A stretch of 64,000 nt of DNA, taken from assembly GCF_965638725.1 (NCBI RefSeq), contig NC_134982.1, positions 5,018,126 to 5,082,125 of the forward strand. Reading direction: 5' to 3'. Below are positions 49,871 to 63,014 of the stretch, in pieces. Source of the stretch: Aptenodytes patagonicus (Eukaryota > Chordata > Aves > Sphenisciformes > Spheniscidae). The position numbers were made by a program, and so were the translations under genes. Under the pieces are notes generated by a model, which saw only the letters and a list, made by a program, of their open reading frames with translations, did not search any database and was not told where the DNA came from. The number at the start of each line of letters is the position of its first letter. The stretch's first letter is position 1.

Positions 49871-50972
49871 TCCTTTGCAAATGGAAACAAAAAAGGTTTG
49901 CTGGTTTTAGGAATGGATTTAAGAAATAGATCGGTAAAAGTAAAAACAAGGAGATGAAAAGGAAAACAGGTCAACTTTTTAGTCTAGCTGACTAAAATGA
50001 GACTTTCGTTCCATCATTTTACATCTTGGTGACACTGATTTAAAGCTAAGGCTAGATCCACAGTGTGAAGCTGCATGGTGCCAAATGTCTGACTGAAGTA
50101 GTGCCTCATCTCTATTACAACGCACTGGGTGTTGGCTGTTCAGAGGAACCAGCAAGGTCACCTGGGAGCTGAGAAGGGAGGTGGGACCTGTGCCCTGCCT
50201 TCAGAGATAACCCTATTTCCCTCCCTCCCCTAGAGCGTTATGTCCTTAGAGATGTGACCATCAACAGGAGCAGCCTTTTCTTACAGGAGAAGGGACATGG
50301 GAGGTGTGAGACATTTTCAGATGGCCACCCTGTCTGACCTGGAGCAGGAATGGGTCCACGGATGTGCCAGGGAAAAGCCCTGCCAGTAGTGCTCCTGGGC
50401 TCACTGTGTCTTCCCTTTCCCACCTTCTTTCCTGTTGCTCTCTGTCATCACCCCTACCATACCCTGCAGCTCTCACTGCTCTTTCAGTTTGGTCTAGAGC
50501 CTCCCATCCAGGCTGTGTCTAAATCTTGCAGATTCTTTCTGTGCGATGTTTTTTGAAATGTGATTTTCTTATCCATCCAAGAAGCTGAAACTCTCACCTA
50601 AGCTCTCATATCACTTCTCCTTTAGCGCAGCACCTGTCATTCCTGCCCTGTAGTATCACCATCTTCCCAACTTTCACTTTGACATGACCCTCTTTCTCCT
50701 TCACATTGACTGTGAGCTGCACGTCTTCACTTTCAGAGCCAGTCGTTGCTCTGTCTCATCAGGAGGGAAAAATTAATTTCTACATTCACCTGACCCATAG
50801 CGCTGCCTCCATTTGCCAGAAATATTTCTAAAGATCCTCTCCTGTGGTACAAAGCTTAGATGTCCTAACATGAGCTCCAGTGAAATTAATGCCTTTCTTA
50901 ATCCAGAGAGTAGCAAGGTGGGAATAATACAGCAAGAAACTGGACGATATCTCTGCTGTCTTGTTAATTCAC

Positions 50973-51096
50973 AGTGGAAACTTGGGGAAGTCAGCTACTG
51001 AATGCCTCTCACAAATTCAGGGGTGATCTCTTAAATGAGAATAATCCTTTTTACTCACTATAGTGATTCAGGGACTCTGTAAGGCTTGAGTGTGAC
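50973..51096 (+). repeat. MIR/SINE-like remnant
   Basis: Contains cttggggaagtcagc, then ttaaatgagaataatcc and gggactctgtaagg, in the order of MIR sequences. Diverged; recognised by eye. Confidence 0.3.
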
Positions 51097-54000
51097 AGAC
51101 ATGGGCAGACAAATGTGAATCAGGTTGGAGCAGCTAGAGAAGCTACTGTTCTTTGTTGGAAGCTACCTTCTGCCCGGCTGAGATACCGTAACTGATGGGT
51201 ATAAAAGAGAGAACAGGGAAGGAAACATGCTTTTAGGACATTTTAGTGTGGAAGAAGCCAGATTTGATTTAGCTTCTGCTGAAGGTGCTTTTAGGCAACC
51301 TATTTGTGTTGCAGTAAGGTTGGAGCAGCTCTTGTGGTCAGTTTCAAAGGCTGGGAACTGACCAAAAGATGGTGGCGATATCAAGTCCCTTTGAAAGATG
51401 GTGGTTGAGGGTGATGGTTACTTCCTAAGCTGCCCACCTGATCTGCAAGAGGTCAAAGAGGGCTTGATCAAGGAAGTTTTTGAGTATCTCGGTGTGGCTG
51501 CTTAGGTGATGTCACGTGGTGTCCTCACTCCCTGGAGCACCAAGGGCAAGGTAGGGTTGGAGCATCCATGTCTCCACCACTGATCTGTAGGGCCAAGGTG
51601 ATCTGTGACCTGTGACACTTGTGTACACACAACTGTGCTCCAAGTCCAAAAACCTAATGTAGACATATGCTGAGAAGCCTTGTCTATACCATGCAGAGTT
51701 AGTTGGTTGCTCAACCTGTAAACCCTTTTACTGGGACTGAATATCTTGTACAAGCCATGGGGGTTGGCAAAACCCCTTCATTTTGGTGTGAAGTGTACAC
51801 TGTCAGTTTTGCTAGCTTAACATGAAAGAAAGAATCAAACCTCTCTCCAACAAAGCTTTGCCTGTAAATGTTTTAACTGCTAGTGACGATCACACAGTGT
51901 CTGCTATTCCTGGGCCGAATCAGCTGAATACTGGACTGTCTTTAACAATGCGTGGTAAACCACAGACTGTAAAGTGCTAGGTGCTGTTCACAATGAATAA
52001 AAATGTCAGAGTTTGGCCAATATTTGGTTACATCTTGAAACAAAACATACAGCATTTTAATAGGGTAACCGTAAAGGCATTTCTCCATATAGTTCATATC
52101 ACTTGCTCTTTAATAGAAAGTTAATGGAGATTTTCTTTTTTAGATAGCAACAATTTATCGTGTGTTTCCCTGGTAACTACAACACCGTGAACCTTCCTTG
52201 AAAACTCCGTTGGGATTCCTGCAATGTTAGTGAGCATAATGAATGGTAAATGTAAAGCAGGCCCATTGAATCACTTTATTTTAAATTCTGGCAGAGACAT
52301 AATTTCCCACAGTTCATAAACATTTACAAAAAAGGAGTTTACATGTAGAAAAACAGTTGTTTTTATCACTCAGATCAAAGAACACGTTTATCTGGATGTA
52401 CGGATACATTTTCAGCCGGCTTTTGAGAAACTCAGGTGGCAATCTTTAAGAAGCTTCACAGACTAATACCGAACCTTTGAAGTCTGCAGCTTTGCTCATC
52501 TGAAAATACAGACATCACTTCTGCTCTCTGTTCTGCATGAGCCTGAAGTTTGCACTTCAAAGATTATAGACGACAGGCCAAATTTCCTGAGTTGCTAACA
52601 GCACTGGGACTTACTGACTAGAATACAACAAAAAAGTAGGGCATGTTGCAGGATACGGGGGTTTGTGTCCACACCCACGTAGCAATCTCACTGCTCGTGT
52701 GCCAGATGAATGGCATTTATGCACTGGAGAAATGGCCTTACACCTTTTGGAAATGCGATGGAGAGATTCCCCTAATGTTAATGACCTTTTCAGCAGACCC
52801 TAAGATCGAAGAAGTGGAGAGGAGCGAGAGCTGCAGATAACAGCTTTGCAGCTGCCGAGACTCCTGGCAGACCCTGGCACCGCTCTATGGCCCAGGTTTC
52901 CTTTTCTTGCAGCAGCTCAAGCCCAGAGTTTACTTGATGGAGTCTGGTTTTCATCTCAGGTTTTATTCCTCTGTAGTTAATAGAATACAAACGAGAGAAG
53001 GGCCATATCCATCACCCTCAGTGGAGCTGCTCTGGATTTGTGCTGTTGTACATATAAAAGCTGTTTCTGGCGCTGTTTGCAAGTGGTGGCTTGTTTACTA
53101 CAGGAGCGAGCGTGGTTTCTGCATGCTACCGAATCAGTGCGTGTCCCAGGGCAGGTCCGCTCCACCTTCCACTGGTGACTACGTCTATACGCTACATCTA
53201 CATCACAAAGCGTACCTATTTATAGCCCGAGAGCTTCATGAAAGACTGGAATGCTATTTTGTGAAGGATTTAGAAATTTTGAAAGGGTGCACAGAACAAC
53301 CCCCCCTCCTTTACAAAAATCTATAACAAGAAAAATTTAAAACGGCGATTATTTTTTAAATGTGGATCTTTCAAAATATTTAGTTTTACTTTGATCTTTA
53401 AAAATTGCCATAGAGTATACCTGCAATATCAAGTTACAGATGAAACAAAGTGTGGTTTCAAAATCGAAAACTGGAACACTAGAGGTTGAATAGCACTAGA
53501 GATTTTCACAGAAATCTCAGAAGACAGTGATTTTCTTCTGAAGTTCTTTGTTTTGTGGCTACAATTTTTTCCCCTGGTGCTTTGTTACTGTGCTGTGAGA
53601 ACTATAATATCATGTAACTGAAACATTAAATAACTCCTGTCATCAGAAGACATCTTTGGTGTATTTTGGTGGCCAATATGTTTGTGTTCAAGTGGGTTGC
53701 TCAAATCATACACAGGGTTGTGACAAGAATCTAATAAGGTTGAAAGCACATGAAACCTTATTAAACAATGTTTCTAATTAGAGGTGGGTGTTATTTATCA
53801 GAAATTCAAAAAGTTTTTAAATTAAATTTGCGGACTAAGAGGGTCAGATGACATGCACAAATTAGTTTAATCCTAATTCTAATGTGAGTGGGGGCACATG
53901 GTCCAAGAACTCTGACTGCTGCAGCAAAGCTATTAAATGTGGAATTTGCAGAGGGGGCAAAGGAAATTTTCACTCTCCCAGCAGAAATACCAGAGAATTT

Positions 54001-54679
54001 GTTCCCTGGGCAGGTCAGAAGATATTTTGTGAGGGCCTCTGAAAGGCACCGTGAGGTACAGAGATAACCTCCCATCCTTAATACTGAAAGGTGAAAGTAC
54101 AAGTGTGCAACTGCTTATTTTCCTGCTTATAGGTTGGGCAGAATTCATTTTTGGGGGATCCCTAGGACACTTGCATGTTGGAGGCTGTGTGCACAGCTCA
54201 GCAGACCTCCTGTATCTTCGGTGAGGGCCCACCACCGAGCTTGCCCTAATGCAAGCTGGAGCTGTGGTAGACTTGTTCACGTTGGGAGTTGTTTCCTTTC
54301 CTATAACCTTCATCTCCGTTTCTCTGACAGCTGCATCCCAGCCTGATTTCTTGGTTCTTTGTGCCTTCCTGCACTGCCTAGACCTGGATAGACATACCTA
54401 AGTGTCTGTCATATCTAAGGTCTTAGGTAGATGACCTTTCCCAGGTGACCTGCTCTGGGCACCACGATATACGTGTGCCCTGTGTGCTGGGTGGGCAATG
54501 GGGACATTGCTGGCTCACGCTGAGGCCCCCGTGGGTTGTGTCAAGTGTTGCCTGAGGTTCAGCCCTCCCCATGGATGCAGGTGATGTTATCTCTGGGTGC
54601 CAAACAGGTTCCTGGTAGAGGACTTTAACCAACACCAGAGTCTGCCTTTTGTTTTCCAGAGACTGAGTTATGGACTTAG

Positions 54680-56445
54680 AAATAGGGCCAGGGTTAAGGT
54701 TTGTGAAATTCAACACAGCACATCCTAGTTTATTGATCTATTTTTTCATGCAAAGGGCATTTTTTACCAGTTTGTCTTGGCTATGGTGGGAGCCGGGGCC
54801 AGTGGATGCCTCATCCATAGCTAATATTGGGAGTGGGGTTAGTGACCACAGTACAGGGAACAAATGAGACTAAGGTTTGTGCAGGGATATATTTTAGCTC
54901 AAACATTGATGCTTGTGAGGAAAGGGAAGGAAGAGAAAGAAGTAAGAACATCTTGCCAGAGCCCCTTCTGTGTTTCATTTGCTAGTGTGAGTATTGTAAA
55001 TGGCCCAGCCAAGGGTTGGAGATGTGTTCAGGTTGGGCTTCCAGAGAAGAAAGGCTGGAAAGCCAGGATTAGGTCAATGTTCGACTCATCCAGAGGAAAG
55101 GGAAGGAGGGAGGAGGAGTTAGGGACCAGGTTAGAGTTAGGGTCTGTGAAACAGGGAAGCGGAGCCAAAGTCATAGCCGGTTTCTGCAATTCACAGTTAT
55201 TCAAGTGGAAAGAGGTGGAAATGTGGTATTGGTGTCTCTGTGTGATGTATCCCCAGCTTCATCCCCTGTGTGTGGATAACACCGGGGTCACTCTCACAGC
55301 TGGGTGGGTGAGCCAGTTTGGGGCTCACCTTTAGGCTGAGCAGTGTGCATTGCCTGAGGTTTAAGGTTAGTTGCAGGATTTGGAAGAACGTGGAGGCAGG
55401 TCTTGGGAATGCAAAATTTAAATTTATTTGTTAAAGTTTTTTTTTAAAATTAAAAAAATATTGGCATTTTAGAATTTGTTTAGGCCAGATATGTTCACGA
55501 TTTGTACAGTTTAAAAAAAAATGCTATATTCCTAATTTTTTGTTAGCAGTATGAGCATGTAAGAAGCTAGTGTTCAGGTGGAGTTAGGATCACAAAAATA
55601 ATTGCTGCAGGATGAAGGTTAGGACTGAATTTTGTTGACCCTGTGGAGGAAAGCTGTGTATTGCTCTCAGTTGATTTGGTTGCCTTATTTTGATTCTTTG
55701 CTCGATACGTATTCCTGGCAGAGACTGGAGATAGCCTCTATGAAACTGGTGACTACAGAGCTACAGTTATTTTCAGATTTGCAGCTTCTGTGATGGAGAA
55801 TAGTGGTATCATTTTACTTGAATACCTTAAACTCAAGTTTCTTGTGGTGCTTTATGCCTTTCCCATTCCCTATATTATTGTTCAAGTTACTTTTAGAGGG
55901 TTTGAAAGACACATTGCAGACCCAAGCTTATTGCTGAGCTTTGGCACGATGGTGGAGGAAAATATAGAGTTTGCATCAGCTTGTTTTACTCACAGTGAAT
56001 TTTCACACAGAAGAATATGCCTTATCTATAGCCAGGGTTCGATTTAGCGTTAGGTTCTATTGTAATGCTCAGAATGCAACATTTTGTTTCAATGAAGGAT
56101 TCCAGTTATGTGGAGGAAACATCTAACTAGTCTCAGCTTATTTAAACACCATGTTCTTAGGCTTGTGTGGCCTTGAGTGCCTTCTGCATGGCCAGTGCTT
56201 GGGTAATATATGGTTTATGAGACTAAAGGATGCATGAAGAGGGTTATGGTATAAATTTGCCAGTTGTACTGAGGCCAGTGCGAAGGTTGGGATTAGTTTG
56301 GAGGGTCATAAGAAGTTGAATTGGAAAGCCAGGGGTTTGGCTGAAGATTGCCAGCTGCAAAGAGAAAAGCCAAGGACTGCTTCCACTTCATTTGAATCCC
56401 TTAGTCTGAGTGCCTCATCTGGGGCCAAAGTTGGGGTTAGACTTG
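54680..56445 (+). repeat. Tract enriched in GTTAGG-like words
   Basis: Words such as gggttaagg, ggggttag, aggattagg, gagttaggg, ggttagagttaggg, aaggttagga and gcgttagg recur at about 54691, 54836, 55065, 55118, 55130, 55364, 55581, 55616, 56047, 56286 and 56433, nearly all on the plus strand. No intact tandem array is present. It may be a decayed minisatellite or interstitial telomere-like sequence, or base-composition bias. Confidence 0.35.
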
Positions 56446-56459
56446 GTGTCAAGATGCAC

Positions 56460-59400
56460 CCAGGGGTCCTTGTTATGGACCAAAATACCCCTCCATGAGC
56501 TTGCTCTGGGGTTTCCTGTGTTTCTAGGAAAAGCTGAAATGCTATGGTGACACAGTCAATGAAAGAAACACACTATAAATAATGTTGCCCTTGACATCAG
56601 ATATGTCATTTCTGGACCGTGGTCTATGTTTTCCATGTCTACAATATAAGCAAAATCCCATGGCTGATCCCTATGCCCCATCACGAGTAAATACTGCTTT
56701 CTAGGCAGGGTGCTGAGAGTTCCTGTCCCTGTCCCTTCCCCTTTTGCCATTAAGGATGATAAAGCAGAACCTACCTCAGAAACTACCAGAGAGATTTTAG
56801 TAAAGATTTTAGAGCATCTTGGCCAAAAAAATCATGAAAGAGTAACGTATCACTTAGTTTTGTGCTATAAGAGAGGAAAAGGTTAGATCTCTCTCTCTCT
56901 TTCTCTGGATATAGATGAATAATTTTTGAGAGAAAGATGCATTTTATTGCTAAAAAAGCAGTTTCAGGTCACTCCACATCTAGCAATAACAGTACTTTGT
57001 CAGAAGAAAATAAAAAAGATCAAATGCAGGGGGGGAAAATCAAAGAGTTACAGTCTGGATGTTTTAAAGCCTAGTTTAGCTAAATTCAGCGATCATTTTT
57101 CAAAGGAGAAAAATACTGCAATAAAACATTTATTGTGTTTTTGTGCTTGTTTTCATTCCTTTGAGAAAAATGAAACAGTTTAAGACTCATCCAATACTAT
57201 TTTTTTCTTATTTTTTCAGTTCAACCATTAAAACAAAAAAAAATCAGTTATTCACACAGTTCTCATTATAGATTACATGAGAGGAAAACGTTGTAAGATA
57301 GCTTTCTGGATGGCCTGACCCAGTACCATTCAGAAAGACATCGTTTGGTTTAAATGGACATTGGCAAGGTCCTTAGTAAGTATGTGAATGATTAAAGAAA
57401 ACCAGATACTTGGAAATTAAAAGGAGGGGAAAAAAAAAAAGATCTGAGTGTGAAAAGTCCTAAAAGACATGTGTGAGAACTAACTCATCTGCATGGCTTG
57501 TGCTCAGACCCATTTGGTGGAGAACTGTTGAGGCCTGAGGCACAAAGAAAGATGTTTGGGCAGCAGAAGCCAACTTGGAGGCTGTAAAGTGATTTGTTTC
57601 TATTTCCTTGTATCAATTTGAACAGTCAAATCAGCTTTACAGCTCTGAAGTAAACACATTTGGGAGTTTATGTGAGTTCAGGATGGCGTAATCTGTATGT
57701 TTTGGACATGGTAGGGGAAGGAGAAGAAACATTTGCAGCCAATTTGCCAACATGTTCCTCATTTGACATATCAACACGTTGGTTGAGGTAATGGGAGAGA
57801 TAAGTATTTTAAGTTGTAAATGCTTAAGAAGCTGAGAATCTGGAAAAGGGAATTAGTTTTGAAGTTCAGCAGTTATTTATAGTCAGATACATGGGATGAT
57901 GTGAGGGGGCCTTGGGTATTGCTGTCCTGCCTTGTAAGTACCTTGACTCATGCTGGAGCTTACTGTCCTGAGACATACACCCAGGTCATGACTTGGGACA
58001 AGAGAACTTTGACTTGTTGGAGAATGGACAGGCACAAGGCAGAGGGCAAGTGAGAGTCCAGCTCAGCCAGAAATGTTTGTCTTGCGGGTTGCATTCAGCC
58101 TGCCAAAATATTCATCCAACCTGGCAGCTGCCTCTCCCCAACTCCTGTCCCGGGGCACAAGCAGCGAGCTGCAGCTGGATGAGCTGCTCCAGCTCTGCGG
58201 GCAGCTGGCTCCTGGCTGCTGTTGTCCTGGGATGAGACCTGCTCAGAAAATACTTCTCCCACATGTCTTTCCAGCCAAAGATGGAAGAACGCCTTGTTTG
58301 TTAACTGAGCTGAAAATGAGGGAGAGAGAGGGAAGAATGATGTTATCACACCTGCATTAAGTTCATGCTTTCTTGCAGAAATGTGGGTGCCTGAGGACTC
58401 TGGTACTCACAGCGTTGGTTGAAGCTCAGGTTCTGTCCAAAGCTCCCAAGTTTCCTTGTGACTCAAAGATGTTACGACCCTGTTCAAGCCCTGGTGAAGT
58501 CGGAGGGCGTGTGGATTGCTCTGCCACCCTCTGTGGCTCAGCTAGTGGAACAGGCCACCTACTGAACTGAAGCTTTTGGCTTTTCATTGGTTTTAAAAAC
58601 TAATTGATATGAATCATGATAATGATTGGTTTGTTGATCTTGCCTTTGGCAATCAACAAAGCTGCTTACAGAATTGTAATCTTTGTATGACTACAGAATT
58701 CTCAGCCATGTCACTGAACTCAAGGGCAGCAAAACCTTCAGGGATTTATTAGTACAGAGCAACTTTCCCTGCTTCTGAAAGCTTCTTAGTAATATTTTCT
58801 GCAGCATATACCTTCTTTTATCTCTGGACTTTCTGATCATGGTTCTTCCATTTCCTAAGGCCTCCGTCAGCTCTAGAAATAACCCTAGCCTTGGAAAGGT
58901 GTGTGAAGTGCCTTGTTTTCTGTTTTACAGGTGGGGAACCTGAGAGTAGGACCATTTAAGGCTGACATGTTTGCCTGTGATTATGGAAATATCCGTAATC
59001 ACACATCTTTACAGTCAGTGTGATTTTCTAATCTGTGTGTGTGCAGTCTGAGGTCTGTTGAAGGCAGCGGGAGGCAGGAAGGCTTCACAACAGGGATAAT
59101 CAAGCCATACATCTCTGGGTAGACATAAGGACCAAACGCCCCAATTTGAACCTAGCCACTTCAATATCTCCGTGATTCAGTCCTTCCTTCTGCAGTGAAG
59201 CAGCAATCACACTGCTGGGAGCTCGGGACAGGATCTCAGGGAGGGAGGTGAAGGACTAAAGACCTTATCAGCCCTTTGCTTCTGTCTTGGCAACCCCCTT
59301 GTAGCTCCCTGGGAGGTGCCTCCTGCCTGGCATCATGCAGATGGCGTGGTGCCCATTGGGCATCCCAACAGGGGCTCAGCTCTGATGCATCATCACATCG

Positions 59401-61560
59401 AGCTGTCAGGTCGGGCTCGCAGTACAAGCTGCCATGGCTAAACCCTCTGCCGTGGATGGTCCTACTGGGGGTGGGCTGATGAGGGTCAGTCCTTTCCTCT
59501 CTGGCCACTCAGACTGGGACCCAGAGGTCCTTGTCTCCATCGTTACCAGCTATTGGTCCAGCAGCGTACTTTGGTCATAAGCCCTGTCCCTCCTGCAAGA
59601 CTGATCCCATATTTATAGCTTATTGCTGAATCATGTCTAAAGTACCTGATGAAATTTAGAGAGGCCAGCACAGATAAGTGTCCCACAAAAGCTCTGTTTT
59701 AGAAGCTTAAGAGGGTTTAAGTATCCAAGCAGTCTCACGTAAAAAACAGAGTTTCTGGGATTTCAGTGTTGCTATTGGTAAAATGGGTTTCAGGTCTTTA
59801 TTATGCTATCAAAATACTCGAATTACCACTTGAACTAAATGAAGGCTTATTGTGTGTGCATATAATTGTTTTTCCTGCTACCTATTACTTGATTGGGGTT
59901 GAGTAAGGTTAGCAAAAGAATCAAATTAATTTTCTTTGAAAGTTATGCATTATGAAGTACGAGGTATAAAAGTTACATGACACATGGCAAATATCTTGAG
60001 GGTTTGGTTTATATTTTTATTTTAATGATTATTACTTTCTCTGTGTCATTTCCACTTTTGCATCTCCATACTCATTACGTTTTTATTATCTCTTTTATAA
60101 AATCAATGGCTGCAAACCAGAGAATTTTGTTCTTGAAATAAATAGATCCAAATATATCTGTCCATAAATTACATGTTGTGGCTGTAAAAGGGACTTTTCC
60201 AAAGTCACTAAGCTTAAACTGAAGCCAATTAATAGCTGACCTTTTGTTTTTATGGACCATGGTGTGCAGCACATCCATCTGACTTGGCAGATTTGAAATT
60301 ATCTAAGCAATAGCTGAACTGCATTGAAAAATACATTAGTAAAATTAGTGCTCATGAAAGGCAACAGATCAACAGCCTTGGAAATCAAATCCTCGTAAGC
60401 TAGATGCAAACCCCACTGAAGTCGATTATGTCTTTCTCTTGGCTTCAACGGGTTCTGGATGAGGGCCTTTGTCACCTTTGCACATACAGCCTTTTCAGGG
60501 GCTATGCAATTTTCAGCCAATGGTTATCACCGTGGACCTCAACTGATGCATGTTCCCAAACATGCTGTGAGACCTGTGGGTGGAAAGTGCTGTCATGGAA
60601 CAAGAGAAACCTGCTCACAAAAACCAGCAAGTTGAAGGGATGAGAGGGCAAAACAAGAGGACAAAACAGAGTCGCCGGACAGCCCGAGGGCCACAGCCTG
60701 TGAAAATGAAAACACTGCCTTAGCTGGCATGTGTCCAAACACAGTCACCCATGCCAGCGTTAGGGAAACTTTGTGCCTGGTCAAACAGCTATGGATGCTT
60801 ATTACTGCTCCAATCACAAGATTCACTGGCTATAGAGACAGATGGAGTGAGGGAAAAGTGTTTATGAACAACTGCGTGATTCGGTAGCTGTTGTACCATA
60901 GTTAAAGGAGGGATTTATATTTTTTTAATTGCCAGAGAAAGTCCTGTCAATGTCTAGCTGAAGTGGAGTTGAGCTAGTCAGAGTAGGAAAAGCCCAAAAC
61001 TTCTGTCTGACCTGTAACATTGCACCTAGGCAGATAATTGATCTAAACGTGAGGATTTGTGGCGATGCAGAGTCCACTGTATCCTGGATATCTACTACAT
61101 CCAAAGAGGATTGGGCTGGGACAAAAGAGGAACAGAGTACAAGCCCCGTGGGAGCTCAGCCCACAATGAACACGGGAATGAGTCAGCTATGAGGGACAGC
61201 CACTGGCTGTTCCTTCATCTGTCTCCAGTCCCTCCACACTTAGATGCTCCTCTTTGCTCATGAAGACCTGCAGTTCCTTCCCCAACTAAATATTGGATTG
61301 AAATTTCTACTGCTTTGAACCATTGGCAAAAGTAAGATGGTCAGATTCCTTCTTCACACAAGAGGTGAGTTTGGGCTACATGACTTGCTTTATAGTTTCA
61401 CAAACATCAGTGTTGACTGAGATCATGGGTATGTTCATTCTGTTATTTTCATTTATTTGTGGAGTCTGAAAATGCTTCAGGAGGTTTGAGATGTCTCACC
61501 AGGAACAGGTGACTTTTCTGGTGTGCTGAAGAGACATTCAAGTCTGAGTTGTTGAGTTCC
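56460..61560. other. Intergenic, no gene recognised
   Basis: About 5 kb with AT-rich sequence, one MIR-like remnant at 58.9 kb and a worn repeat-like word near 60.41-60.47 kb (ccactgaagtcgatt...ggcttcaacgggttc). Nothing coding is supported. Confidence 0.4.
58905..58985 (+). repeat. MIR/SINE-like remnant
   Basis: Holds ttttacaggtggggaacctgag, like the MIR-type tttacagatggggaaactgag word. Short and diverged; recognised by eye. Confidence 0.25.
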
Positions 61561-61568
61561 TGGCCTGT

Positions 61569-62147
61569 AGTAGTGGCCAGCAGGAGTAGGGAAGTGATCG
61601 TGCCCCTGTACTCGGCACTGGTGAGGCCGCACCTCGAATACTGTGTTCAGTTTTGGGCCCCTCACTACAAGAAGGACATTGAGGTGCTGGAGCATGTCCA
61701 GAGAAGGGCAACGAGGCTGGTGAGGGGTCTGGAGAACAAGTCTTCTGAGGAGCGGCTGAGGGAACTGGGGTTGTTTAGCCTGGAGAAAAGGAGGCTGAGG
61801 GGAGACCTCATCGCTCTCTACAACCCCCTGAAAGGAGGTTGTAGCGAGGTGGGGGTCGGTCTCTTCTCCCAAGTAACAAGCGATAGGACGAGAGGAAATG
61901 GCCTCAAGTTGCACCAGGGGAGGTTTAGATTGGACGTGAGGAAAAATGTCTTTACTGAAAGAGTGGATAAACATTGGAACAGGCTGTCCAGGGAAGTGGT
62001 TGAGTCCCCATCCCTGGAGGTATTTAAAAGACGTGTAGATGAGGCGCTTAGGGACATGGTTTAGTGGGCATGGTGGTGTTGGGTCAGTGGTTGGACTCGA
62101 TGATCTTAGAGGTCTTTTCCAACCTCAATGATTCTATGATTCTATGA
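61569..62147 (+). mobile_element. CR1 LINE, 3' end, young copy
   Basis: 5'-truncated CR1 with the same ORF2 C-terminal frame as the copy at 34 kb ([15 protein letters not shown] through SPSLEVFK, open to 62064) and an octamer tail at 62130-62147. Intergenic, upstream of the urea transporter pair. Confidence 0.9.
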
Positions 62148-62366
62148 GTTCCCTTTGAAAGGATGCCTGTCAGAGAAGCGTGGTGGTCCTGCCCCTCCCC
62201 TCTCTGTCCTGGTCTTGGTTCTAGAGAAGGCTCCATTTTGAACATGGAGCAACACCAATCTTTTGTACATTGTAGGCAGTGTAAATGTTATATGTAAAAA
62301 AGTAACTTCTGAACAGAAAGCATAATCAATATAATCTTAGAATATGTTCAGCATATGCCACCTTAC

Positions 62367-62459
62367 CTGAAATGCTCTCTTTAAGCATAGGAGCAATCTC
62401 TTTGGATATGGCAAGAACTATCTGGGCCAGAAGTAGCCTGGCTGCAATAGTACAGAGCT
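62367..62459 (-). other. Orphan exon-like segment, 31 codons
   Basis: A 93-nt minus-strand segment between acceptor aacctgtccag and a near-perfect donor TTTCAG|gtaagg. One frame is open throughout (about LCTIAARLLLAQIVLAISKE), entering with two bases and leaving with one, as a symmetric internal exon would. No partner exon was found and the peptide is not one I recognise. Could be chance, a lncRNA exon or part of an unknown gene. Confidence 0.25.
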
Positions 62460-62794
62460 CTGGACAGGTTAAATTACTCTTCTGAGAGATGGAAAAGGAG
62501 ATGATAGCTTATTCTTATTGGAAATCTTTCAAAGAACCAAGTAAAGAATGTGTCTATTTGCAGAAATAGGGGTTTAACTTGCATATCTGCAATACAAGTG
62601 TGATTACTGTTCATAAAATTAACCAGTATTTTTCAGCTATATGTGGCCTCTGTTCTCTGTAAAAACATTTTTTTTGGTGCGTATAGAATCTAGTTTTAAT
62701 AAGCTTTATTTTCTTCATAGCATTTTGGTGTTCTGAAACATATCTCTATGTACTTTTCCTTTGGGCCTAAAGCTAAAAAACCCACTATATATAC

Positions 62795-63010
62795 GCCACT
62801 AGTCCTGGGTCATCAAGTCCACCTCCTGGTTGCCACCAGGCAACCCATTTTATAACCCCACACACAGACCCAGCTTTGTGCATCTGAGAACCAGCCAGGT
62901 TTCTCCCTGGGTGTTTCCATGGAAAGGCTGTTCTAGAGCTTTGTCAAATTTCATGTTAATCCGTTCCTTCCTATTTTCTCTTGTTCTATCTGCCGGTCTT
63001 CTCCAGGCTC
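62795..63010 (+). repeat. Possible old CR1-type 3' region
   Basis: catcaagtccacctcctgg and a following cccattttataac, then a segment ending ttcctattttctcttgttc, resemble worn CR1-derived 3' sequence with the catc-agtcca-cctcctg word. Diverged; not certain. Confidence 0.25.
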
Positions 63011-63014
63011 ACTG

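Larger units (their letters stand above)
44200..54670. other. Upstream region of SLC14A2-like gene, no gene recognised
   Basis: Probably holds the promoter and 5' untranslated exons of the SLC14A2-like gene, but no donor-acceptor pair could be chosen with confidence. Several MIR-like remnants and a CT microsatellite are present. No second urea transporter unit is encoded. Confidence 0.4.

Noticed and set aside
54864-55334. Plus-strand 156-codon frame
   Set aside because: Falls in the GTTAGG-rich tract, where stop codons on that strand are depleted by composition; no protein features.
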